A stretch of DNA of 13,511 bases, taken from the NCBI GenBank assembly GCA_002317305.1, contig DCIZ01000110.1:1-13511 (forward strand). Direction: 5' to 3'. A program made the translations under genes and the position numbers. A model generated the notes under the pieces. It did no database searches, was not told the origin of the DNA, and saw nothing but the letters and a program-made list of their open reading frames with translations. Below, piece after piece: positions 1 through 4,968 of this stretch; the first letter of the stretch is position 1, and each line of letters starts with the position of its first letter. This DNA comes from Campylobacter sp. UBA1713. Its GTDB lineage: Bacteria; Campylobacterota; Campylobacteria; Campylobacterales; Campylobacteraceae.

Positions 1-2
1 TA

Positions 3-19
3 GTTTTTAGAGATGCCCT
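3..19. repeat. Left copy of a 17-bp inverted repeat shared with the right end
   Basis: GTTTTTAGAGATGCCCT at 3-19 is the exact reverse complement of 13495-13511. Read outward from the window, both ends begin GGGCATCTCTAAAAAC. This is what would be seen if the same mobile element or dispersed repeat flanked the region on both sides. The repeat is seen directly; its identity as an insertion-sequence end is inference. Confidence 0.6.
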
Positions 20-116
20 TTATTTGTTAAAGCTTAAATTTAGCAAAATGTCGTTAAAATGCCGTTTGGTTTAAGGCTAGTCATGCTATGCATCGAAAGA
101 AAGGTAGTTGAACGCC

Positions 117-191
117 ATGGAAGAGTTAAAATGTATAATGAAAATTATAGTTTTGGCTTTGGAAATAGTTGTTTTGTTGAAAAAGCTATAG
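117..191 (+). CDS. Possible small hydrophobic peptide, AapA-like type I toxin candidate
   Basis: A 24-codon ORF from ATG 117 to TAG 189-191. An internal ATG at 138 would give a 17 aa core reading MKIIVLALEIVVLLKKL. That core is a single hydrophobic helix ending in Lys-Lys-Leu. Its end resembles the VVVLLKR end of the Helicobacter AapA1 toxin as I remember it. A Shine-Dalgarno AGAAAGGTAG (98-107) lies about 9 nt before ATG 117. The same AGAAAGGTAG precedes the peptide ORF at 2714, which links the loci. A weak -10 (TAAAAT, 55-60) lies upstream. On the minus strand, TAATAT (231 down to 226) could start an antisense RNA just past the stop. The rest of 1-329 shows no other gene. The peptide is too short for coding statistics, so the call rests on architecture. 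Confidence 0.4.
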   Translation: MEELKCIMKIIVLALEIVVLLKKL

Positions 192-235
192 CTAATCAAC
201 AAAACTAAAACAATCGATTAAGTAAATATTAGCAT

Positions 236-295
236 ATCCTCACTTAACTTTACCTTATTCCATCATCTTATTTTATGCTAGGCACGAGTGAGGAT
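236..295. other. Inverted repeat downstream of the small ORF
   Basis: ATCCTCACT (236-244) and AGTGAGGAT (287-295) are perfect 9-bp inverted copies. An overlapping pair, TAGCATA (230-236) with TATGCTA (274-280), forms an interlocking alternative. The stems could end or fold the 3' part of a transcript from the 117-191 ORF, or lie in the 3' end of the minus-strand regulator transcript. There is no clean T-run, so I do not call it a terminator. Confidence 0.35.
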
Positions 296-329
296 TGCCA
301 GCAAGCTTTTAAAATCTACAAACTCAAAT

Positions 330-1013
330 TTACAAATTCCCGTTTAACAACAAAATTTTTCCACGTTTTTGGGCTATGTCGCCGTTTTTCTCTAGCGTTT
401 TTAAGACGCGACTAACCGCCACACGAGCACTTCCTAGCTCACGAGCAAGCGCTTCGTGCGTTATGGCGACTTGGGCGACTTGTGCGACTTGTGCGACTTC
501 GCACTCACTTCTGCCCACATCTGACAACTCGCGCAAATGCCTCAAAACACGCACCTCCAAAGGCAAAAATAGCGCCTCTAGCAACGCGCCTGCCACGCTA
601 GCAAAACGCTCACTCACAAGAGAAAGCGTAAATTTTAGCACTTCTGGGTCGGCTTTTAGTCGCTCAAAAAGCACCTGCGGCACGAGCAAAAGTTCGCTTT
701 TTTGACGCGCCTCTACCACTACGCCTTGTGCTGCTACGCTACTTCGGCAACTGTCGCAAAGTGCACACGCATCACGCGCTTTTAGCTCAAAGATGGTTAT
801 CTGCCTTACGCCGTCTGGACTTAAAAACGCTCGCAAAACGCCACTTTTCACCAGCACAAAACCCGCACATCCTTCGCCTGCGTAAAAATTTTGCTCTTTT
901 TGGAGCGTTAAAATTTGCGTTTTTGTGTAAATTTCATGAAGCGTTTCAGCATCAAACGCAAATTTGTCGCAAAAATTTTCTTTTAAAAAGAATCTCGCCT
1001 GTTCGTTTAACAT
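330..1013 (-). CDS. Crp/Fnr-family transcriptional regulator
   Basis: 227 aa. The N-terminal part (about 25-125) reads as a cyclic-nucleotide-binding-like sensory beta-barrel (residues 47-75, VLVKSGVLRAFLSPDGVRQI). A long dimerisation helix (about 125-160) and a C-terminal winged helix-turn-helix follow. The recognition region is about 186-213 (EALARELGSARVAVSRVLKTLE). Cysteines 83, 86 and 89 form CxxCxxC, at the place where many family members carry a CVLSASC-like motif; redox or metal sensing is therefore possible but not shown. The ATG at 1013 follows AGAGGAAAAG closely. The gene begins 17 nt after the CDF transporter ends, so the two are probably co-transcribed. Just before the HTH the protein contains VAQVAQVAQVA, encoded by a 9-bp tandem repeat. 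The effector and targets cannot be read from sequence. Confidence 0.9.
   Translation of the reverse strand: MLNEQARFFLKENFCDKFAFDAETLHEIYTKTQILTLQKEQNFYAGEGCAGFVLVKSGVLRAFLSPDGVRQITIFELKARDACALCDSCRSSVAAQGVVVEARQKSELLLVPQVLFERLKADPEVLKFTLSLVSERFASVAGALLEALFLPLEVRVLRHLRELSDVGRSECEVAQVAQVAQVAITHEALARELGSARVAVSRVLKTLEKNGDIAQKRGKILLLNGNL
466..501 (-). repeat. 9-bp in-frame tandem repeat inside the regulator gene
   Basis: Four units of GCGACTTGK-type sequence (466-474, 475-483, 484-492, 493-501) encode the VAQ repeats between the dimerisation helix and the HTH. Changes in unit number keep the frame and would lengthen or shorten the linker by three residues each. Confidence 0.75.
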
Positions 1014-1030
1014 CTTTTCCTCTCTTGCCC

Positions 1031-2140
1031 TTACACAAATTCTTTGTCAATGACGACAAATATCTCGTATTTGTCAAATTTTTCCAAAACCGCCTCCAAA
1101 ATCCGCCCTCTTAAACTCTCTATGTCGCGCTCTTTAAAGTCTACTATGACGTCAAACCGCATCGTCTTTTCGCGTGGGTCTATGAAAAAGCCGTGCATGC
1201 TTTGGACACCTTTTATGTCGGCGATGCTCCGCCAAACGCACGCTTTTGTATCTAGCTGACCTAAATTTACCGCATAAATCCCAAAGACCAGATATACGCG
1301 AAAACGTGAGTAGATGTCTACTTGAAGTTTGTTTAGCGTTTGGGTTACTGTGCTGAGCCGCACGTGCTCGTCTACTTCTACATTTACCGAGCCCGTAAAA
1401 CGCCCCGAGCCGTAGTTGTGCAAGATGAGGTCGTAGCTGGCACGCACAAGCGGGCACTCGTTTATGGCGGCATAGATGGTCTCGCTCACATCTTTTTCTA
1501 CACGCTGTCCTATGATTTTGTCAAAGGTTTCTTTTATGAGTAGCACGCCGTTTGCGATGATGAAAAGGCTTGCTAGCACGCCCACGTAAGCGTCTATTAG
1601 CACGCCAAAAAGCAAATTTGCAAAAGCCGATGCGAGTATGACACACGAGATGACGACATCGCCAAGCGCCTCTTTGCTGATGGCTTTTAGCGTGGTGGAA
1701 TTTGTCTCTTTGCTGGTCTTTTTGTATAGTTGCACGAGGGCAAATTTACACAAAATAGCGAGTAGCAAAAACGCTAGCATAAAAGGGCTAAACGTGGTCT
1801 CTTCGGGGGCAAAAATTCGCCCAAACGATGCACGCAAAAATTCGATTCCAAGCGCTAGAACGAAGACAGAAACCACTAGCCCGCCTATGTATTCGGCGCG
1901 TCCGTAGCCGTAAGGGTGGTTTTCGTCTGGCATTTTTGCGGCGAGTTTTGTGCCTAAAATGGCTATGAGATTCGAGCATGAGTCTGCTATGTTGTTTGTG
2001 GCATCGCTGATGAGCGCAAGCGAATTTGAGGCGATGGCGAGGGCTATTTTTGCACCACCGAGTGCCAAATTCATTGCGATGCCGACAAGTGCTGTTTTTA
2101 TGATGCGTTTTTGGACGGCGTCCTCTGTAAACTCCATCAT
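1031..2140 (-). CDS. Cation diffusion facilitator (CDF) family metal efflux transporter
   Basis: 369 aa. This inner-membrane protein belongs to the CDF family, which exports divalent metals by proton antiport. The N-terminal 210 residues contain six predicted membrane segments. The metal-site motif of TM2 is SDATNNIADS (D46, N50, D53), followed by HPYGYGRAEYIGG (75-87). In TM5 the motif is EALGD (D161). The C-terminal cytoplasmic part is long: one dimerisation-type domain at about 228-292 and a second related one at about 300-369. Together they make the protein longer than the roughly 300 aa of simple CDFs. The start at 2140 is chosen because AAGGAACG lies just upstream; an in-frame start at 2218 has no such site. 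The metal (Zn, Fe or Mn) cannot be decided. It precedes the Crp/Fnr gene by 17 nt. Confidence 0.92.
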   Translation of the reverse strand: MMEFTEDAVQKRIIKTALVGIAMNLALGGAKIALAIASNSLALISDATNNIADSCSNLIAILGTKLAAKMPDENHPYGYGRAEYIGGLVVSVFVLALGIEFLRASFGRIFAPEETTFSPFMLAFLLLAILCKFALVQLYKKTSKETNSTTLKAISKEALGDVVISCVILASAFANLLFGVLIDAYVGVLASLFIIANGVLLIKETFDKIIGQRVEKDVSETIYAAINECPLVRASYDLILHNYGSGRFTGSVNVEVDEHVRLSTVTQTLNKLQVDIYSRFRVYLVFGIYAVNLGQLDTKACVWRSIADIKGVQSMHGFFIDPREKTMRFDVIVDFKERDIESLRGRILEAVLEKFDKYEIFVVIDKEFV

Positions 2141-2245
2141 GAGCGTTCCTTTTTTGTCTGTTTTTTTGGCGGGATTATAGCGAAAATTTGCTAAGGGCAA
2201 CTCTAAAAACTGAGCCAAACTAGTTTTATAAGATCTCTTTAAATT

Positions 2246-2290
2246 TAAAAAACCACATAAGTGCGCAGCTTTCGCTCTCTAGTTTTTCTC
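2246..2290 (+). repeat. Degenerate extra copy of the repeat-unit terminator
   Basis: AAACCACATAAGTGCGCAGC followed by TTTCGCTCTCTAGTTTTTCTC matches the terminator ends at 2570-2611 and 2901-2942 with several changes. The stem is weakened (AACCA against TAGTT, GCG against CGC). It looks like the 3' end of a lost or rearranged third unit upstream of the two intact ones. Confidence 0.6.
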
Positions 2291-2322
2291 TCTTTTTAAA
2301 ACAAATTTTAAGTTTCTTTCGA

Positions 2323-2328
2323 TATAAT
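2323..2328 (+). promoter_or_regulatory. -10 box of the unit A mRNA
   Basis: A perfect TATAAT in a T/A-rich context, as in Campylobacter sigma-70 promoters. The predicted start is near 2336-2337, giving a 5' leader of about 50 nt before the ATG at 2387. It is identical in unit B. Confidence 0.75.
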
Positions 2329-2386
2329 AAATTTTAGCATTACGAGGTAGTTGCCGCTCGGTGTTTTGGGAAAGGTGGCTGAAAGT

Positions 2387-2497
2387 ATGAAGAAATTTCT
2401 ACAGATGATAAACACTGCTGTCGATGTCTTGCTGAAAATTTGCAAACTCGCAGAGAGAATTATTGAACTGCTAAAACGGCTCAATATTCTCCAATAA
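2387..2497 (+). CDS. 36 aa cationic amphipathic peptide A, candidate type I toxin
   Basis: The ORF begins MKKFLQMINTAVDVL and ends ELLKRLNILQ. Hydrophobic residues recur every 3-4 positions (4, 8, 11/12, 15, 18/19, 22, 25/26, 29, 32), giving one amphipathic helix. Seven Lys/Arg against three Asp/Glu make it cationic. The Shine-Dalgarno GGGAAAGGTGG (2368-2378) is 8 nt before the ATG. Twenty of 35 residues match peptide B. It has its own promoter and terminator. A conserved minus-strand -10 just past the stop would produce an antisense RNA across the ORF. This is the layout of AapA/IsoA type I toxin-antitoxin loci. I do not recognise the peptide family itself. An alternative reading is a bacteriocin-like or membrane-signalling peptide. 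Confidence 0.65.
   Translation: MKKFLQMINTAVDVLLKICKLAERIIELLKRLNILQ
2455..2491. other. Hairpin inside peptide ORF A (both RNAs)
   Basis: ATTGAACTG (2462-2470) pairs with CGGCTCAAT (2477-2485) around the loop CTAAAA. It is extended by GAGAAT (2455-2460) with ATTCTC (2486-2491), with T2461 bulged. In the antisense RNA this would be the first stem-loop after its 5' end, with loop UUUUAG. Unit B has the equivalent stem with a compensated base pair. Confidence 0.5.
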
Positions 2498-2507
2498 AAC
2501 CAACAGC

Positions 2508-2513
2508 ATTGTA
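2508..2513 (-). promoter_or_regulatory. -10 box of antisense RNA A
   Basis: TACAAT on the minus strand, conserved in position and sequence with unit B. There is no recognisable -35, which is usual in this phylum. Confidence 0.45.
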
Positions 2514-2570
2514 GCGAAGCCCCACTTAAATTTTGCTTTGTTTTGCTATTTTATATTACAAAATATTACA

Positions 2571-2608
2571 AACCACCGAGCGTGTGGAGCTTTCGCTCTC
2601 TGGTTTTT
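2571..2608 (+). terminator. Terminator of the unit A mRNA
   Basis: AACCA (2571-2575) and GAGCG (2578-2582) pair with CGCTC (2594-2598) and TGGTT (2601-2605), with a 2x2 internal loop, followed by TTT and further T-rich sequence. Its CACCGAGCG arm (2574-2582) is also perfectly complementary to CGCTCGGTG (2355-2363) in the 5' leader. Confidence 0.75.
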
Positions 2609-2649
2609 CTCTTTTTTTCTTTTTAAAACAAATTTTAAGTTTCTTTCGA

Positions 2650-2655
2650 TATAAT
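2650..2655 (+). promoter_or_regulatory. -10 box of the unit B mRNA
   Basis: TATAAT in a context identical to that at 2323. The predicted start is near 2663-2664. Each repeat is therefore an independent transcription unit and not part of one operon. Confidence 0.75.
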
Positions 2656-2713
2656 AAATTTTAGCATTACGAGGTAGTTGCCGCTCGGTGTTTTGAGAAA
2701 GGTAGCTAAAGAG

Positions 2714-2821
2714 ATGAAAAAATTTTTTCAGAAGATAAGCAAATTTGTAGAGTTCCTGCTAAAAGTTAGCATACTCGCAAAAAATATTGTTGAACTGCTC
2801 AAACAGCTCAACATAATTTAA
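2714..2821 (+). CDS. 35 aa cationic amphipathic peptide B, candidate type I toxin
   Basis: The ORF begins MKKFFQKISKFVEFLL and ends VELLKQLNII. It is the paralogue of peptide A, with the same heptad-like hydrophobic spacing. Seven Lys against two Glu make it more cationic. The conserved core is MKKF, then LLK at 15-17, LA at 21-22, and ELLK with LNI near the end. The Shine-Dalgarno AGAAAGGTAG (2696-2705) is 8 nt before the ATG. The AT-rich palindrome TGAAAAAATTTTTTCA (2715-2730) starts inside the start codon and could hide it in a hairpin. A promoter, an antisense -10 and a terminator are all present, as in unit A. The type I toxin role is inferred from architecture, not homology. Confidence 0.65.
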   Translation: MKKFFQKISKFVEFLLKVSILAKNIVELLKQLNII

Positions 2822-2832
2822 TACCAATTCCA
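2714..2832 (-). ncRNA. Predicted antisense RNA B (antitoxin candidate)
   Basis: The minus-strand TACAAT (2844 down to 2839) predicts a start near 2831-2832, about ten nucleotides past the peptide stop. The RNA would cover the ORF. Its first hairpin is GUUGAGCUG/CAGUUCAAC with loop UUUGAG (sense coordinates 2789-2812). That loop differs from the UUUUAG of unit A, as expected if each antisense is specific for its own mRNA. The 3' end is unknown. Confidence 0.45.
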
Positions 2833-2838
2833 ATTCAC

Positions 2839-2844
2839 ATTGTA
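2839..2844 (-). promoter_or_regulatory. -10 box of antisense RNA B
   Basis: TACAAT on the minus strand, the exact counterpart of 2508-2513 within the 105-nt block conserved between units. Confidence 0.45.
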
Positions 2845-2901
2845 GCGAAGCCCCACTTAAATTTTGCTTTGTTTTGCTATTTTATATTACAAAATATTAC
2901 A

Positions 2902-2939
2902 AACCACCGAGCGTGTGGGGCTTTCGCTCTCTGGTTTTT
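2902..2939 (+). terminator. Terminator of the unit B mRNA
   Basis: The stem has the same arms as in unit A (2902-2906 and 2909-2913 with 2925-2929 and 2932-2936), followed by TTT. GTGGGGCTTTCGCT (2915-2928) can instead pair with AGCGAAGCCCCAC (2844-2856), 13 bp with one bulge, so the 3' region has two competing folds. Confidence 0.75.
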
Positions 2940-2959
2940 CTCCTTAACTCCTTTAAACT

Positions 2960-3742
2960 TCACCGCTCCAGCATTGCCAAAGTCCGCTCTAACTCGCCAC
3001 TCTGCCCTATCCTATAAAGCGCAAAGTCAAATTTGACAGGATCTAGCGGGTCAAAGCGTGCCAAATTTTGCGTAATGAGCTCTGCAGCTTTGTAGTCGTA
3101 GCTCTTTCTACCACAAAGCCCCAGCGCAAGACAAACGCGATGCGTGTGAACGTCCAAAGGCAAAATGAGCTTGCTTTTTGGCAAATTTTTAAAAAGCCCG
3201 AGGTCTATTTGCGCATCTCTTACCATCCAGCGAAGCCACATGAAAACGCGCTTAAACGGGCTTTTTGGCGACTCCTCAAAAGGCGCGCCTAGAAAAAACG
3301 CCAGCCCGTCGCTCATCTTGTCGCCACGCAAAACGCCAGCACATGAGCGCAACTCACGCAAAAGCAAATTTACGCCATCCACCATCCGCCCGCTTTTTTG
3401 CAAACCCTCCGCCACCAGCCCCTCTAAACCCGCCTCGCAAAGCCGCGAAAATATGACAAAAATCTCCGCCACATCTTCGTTTGTCTGGAATCTGTAAAGC
3501 CACTTTTGTGCCCGCACTTCACGGCGAATTTCTGCCTCACTCGCCTCCAAAAGCGAAAAGTCTAGTGAGCGCAAAAAACGAACTATCAAGCGCGCGTTGC
3601 CGTAGGAAAAAAGCGCACACATGAGCGCCTTTTTTGGCGAATTTAAAGTCGCCGCCACCTGCAAAGGATCGGCAAAAAGTGCCAAATTTTGCGAAGTGCT
3701 TTTCTCGTTCATCTTTAAATTTAAGATCTCTTCTAAACTCAT
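2960..3742 (-). CDS. TIGR02757/DUF2400 family protein
   Basis: 260 aa. Recognised by the family's conserved C-terminal blocks: FMWLRWMVR (167-175), LILPLDVHTHRV (192-203), and FDPLDPVKFDFAL (230-242). The biochemical role of this family is not established to my knowledge. The helix pattern recalls helix-hairpin-helix DNA glycosylases, but I see no catalytic signature to support that. The ATG at 3742 lies 3 nt after the panB stop. Its Shine-Dalgarno GGAG sits inside the last panB codons, so translational coupling is likely. An internal ATG at residue 11 is a weaker alternative start. Unit B of the repeat region ends just beyond its stop, in the convergent direction. Confidence 0.85.
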   Translation of the reverse strand: MSLEEILNLKMNEKSTSQNLALFADPLQVAATLNSPKKALMCALFSYGNARLIVRFLRSLDFSLLEASEAEIRREVRAQKWLYRFQTNEDVAEIFVIFSRLCEAGLEGLVAEGLQKSGRMVDGVNLLLRELRSCAGVLRGDKMSDGLAFFLGAPFEESPKSPFKRVFMWLRWMVRDAQIDLGLFKNLPKSKLILPLDVHTHRVCLALGLCGRKSYDYKAAELITQNLARFDPLDPVKFDFALYRIGQSGELERTLAMLER

Positions 3743-3745
3743 ATT

Positions 3746-4546
3746 TCACTCCAAATACTCAAATTCGCTTGACGGAAAAACGCCGCTTTTTACCTCGCTC
3801 ACGTAGCGCGCCACCGCCTCCCGCACAAGCGTGCTGCCCTCCATGTAGCGTTTGACAAATTTAGGCTTAAACCCCTCAAAAAATCCCAGCAAATCGCTCC
3901 ACACCAGCACCTGCCCGTCCGTCTTTGCCCCAGCGCCGATGCCGATGCTAATGACGCCCTCGACCGCCACCACTTCGCTCACCGCGCTACTTACCAAGCC
4001 CTCCACGACCAGCGTTTTTACGCCCGCATCTCGCAAAGCCAGCACATCTTGTTTTAGCTGTTTTGCGCCACTCTCACTTCGTCCTTTTACACGAAAGCCG
4101 CCCTCAAGTCGCATCTTTTGTGGCAAAAGCCCCACGTGCCCCATGACCGCTATGCCGTTTTTTGTTAGCATCTCGATGGTTTCAGCCATCTCCTCGCCGC
4201 CTTCTATTTTTACCGCATCGCAGCCCGTTTTTACGTAAATTTCTAGTGCGTTTTTTAGCGTAACTTCTGGCGTAACCGTGCTACCAAAAGGCATGTCCAC
4301 GACAAAAAAAGGCTTTGTCAGCGCGCTTTTTACCGCTTTTGCGTGGTAGATCATCTGCTTTACGCTCAGTCCCACCGTCTCGTTTTTGCCCCCAAAGCTC
4401 ATGTTTAGGCTGTCGCCGACTAAAACCATGTCGGCGTAGTCGTCAAAAAGCCGTGCAAAAAGCGCATCATAAGCGGTTATCATGGCGATCTTTTCGCCCT
4501 TTTGTTTCATCTTTTGAAGTTTTTGAATGGTAACTTTCTCGCTCAT
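3746..4546 (-). CDS. panB: 3-methyl-2-oxobutanoate hydroxymethyltransferase (ketopantoate hydroxymethyltransferase)
   Basis: 266 aa, the full length of the family. It transfers a hydroxymethyl group from 5,10-methylene-tetrahydrofolate to 2-oxoisovalerate, the first step of pantothenate and coenzyme A synthesis in the cytoplasm. The family signature is at 23-54 (ITAYDALFA, then LVGDSLNMSFGG). The metal ligands correspond to D45 and D84 (VVDMPFGS). KIEGG lies at 113-117, GHVGLLPQ at 136-143, and the catalytic glutamate in VVEG at E182. GDSLNM differs slightly from the common GDSLGM. The start is preceded by TAGGAGAG, 8 nt upstream. It heads a minus-strand operon with the DUF2400 gene and diverges from the rhodanese gene. 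No panC or panD is in the window. Confidence 0.96.
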   Translation of the reverse strand: MSEKVTIQKLQKMKQKGEKIAMITAYDALFARLFDDYADMVLVGDSLNMSFGGKNETVGLSVKQMIYHAKAVKSALTKPFFVVDMPFGSTVTPEVTLKNALEIYVKTGCDAVKIEGGEEMAETIEMLTKNGIAVMGHVGLLPQKMRLEGGFRVKGRSESGAKQLKQDVLALRDAGVKTLVVEGLVSSAVSEVVAVEGVISIGIGAGAKTDGQVLVWSDLLGFFEGFKPKFVKRYMEGSTLVREAVARYVSEVKSGVFPSSEFEYLE

Positions 4547-4629
4547 TTTTCTCTCCTAAAAATGTAAAAACGCAAATTTATCAAAACTTAACCAATTTTT
4601 AGCTAAATTCAGACAAAAAAAGGCAAAAA

Positions 4630-4968
4630 ATGGTAGAGAGTGTAAATTTAAGCGGCATAGACCACAGCAAAGTCGTAGATCTTAGGCGTGTGAGCGAGTG
4701 GATGAGTTACGGCGTTTTAAAAGACTCAAATTTGGTTACATTTGAAAGCAGGGCGCATGTCTTAAGCCCGCTTTTTCTACCAAAAATTCGCACACTTTTT
4801 GCAAAAAACGACACCATTTTCCTCATGTGTGGCACAGGCAGACGCTCAAAACGCGCCGCCGAACTTTTAGCACAAAACGGCTACACCGCCGTAAAAAGCA
4901 TCTTTGGTGGCGCTTCGTTTCAGCAAAAGTTAGGAGTCAAATTTGAAACATATTGTCCTAAGCTGTAA
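4630..4968 (+). CDS. Single-domain rhodanese-like protein
   Basis: 112 aa, one rhodanese domain filling the whole protein. Residues 15-25 (VVDLRRVSEW) give the start of the fold. The active-site loop is MCGTGRRSK with Cys67 as the likely persulfide-carrying nucleophile, and IFGGASFQQ (91-99) lies near the end. Single-domain rhodaneses move sulfane sulfur or act in thiol chemistry; the acceptor here is unknown. The upstream AAAAAGGC offers only a modest ribosome-binding site. A -10-like TAAATT (4604-4609) lies in the 83-nt gap shared with divergent panB. Its last 26 nt overlap the glycosyltransferase gene in another frame. Confidence 0.88.
   Translation: MVESVNLSGIDHSKVVDLRRVSEWMSYGVLKDSNLVTFESRAHVLSPLFLPKIRTLFAKNDTIFLMCGTGRRSKRAAELLAQNGYTAVKSIFGGASFQQKLGVKFETYCPKL

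Larger units (their letters stand above)
2387..2501 (-). ncRNA. Predicted antisense RNA A (antitoxin candidate)
   Basis: The minus-strand -10 TACAAT (2513 down to 2508) predicts a start near 2501, four nucleotides past the peptide stop, reading back over the whole ORF. The -10 and its surroundings are identical in both units. The 3' end is not evident; 2387 is only the far edge of the ORF. The call follows the IsoA precedent and needs RNA data. Confidence 0.45.
2292..2611 (+). repeat. Tandem repeat unit A (promoter, peptide ORF, terminator)
   Basis: The first of two direct repeats spaced by 327-331 bp. Positions 2292-2368 are identical to 2619-2695 (77 of 77), and 2507-2611 matches 2838-2942 at 104 of 105. 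The central peptide-coding part has diverged much more. Confidence 0.9.
2619..2942 (+). repeat. Tandem repeat unit B (promoter, peptide ORF, terminator)
   Basis: The second direct repeat, head to tail with unit A. Its flanks are nearly identical to those of unit A and its peptide-coding centre is divergent. It ends 18 nt before the stop codon of the convergent gene at 2960. Confidence 0.9.

Noticed and set aside
1152..1457. 101-codon minus-strand frame inside the CDF gene
   Set aside because: It overlaps the well-supported transporter on the same strand in another frame, with an Arg/His-rich shadow composition.
2140..2218. Longer N-terminus for the CDF transporter
   Set aside because: The added 26 residues have no family similarity that I can see and no ribosome-binding site, whereas the ATG at 2140 has AAGGAACG upstream.
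2246..2942. Repeat array as a CRISPR
   Set aside because: The units are about 330 bp with promoters, ORFs and terminators; there are no short regular repeats with unique spacers.
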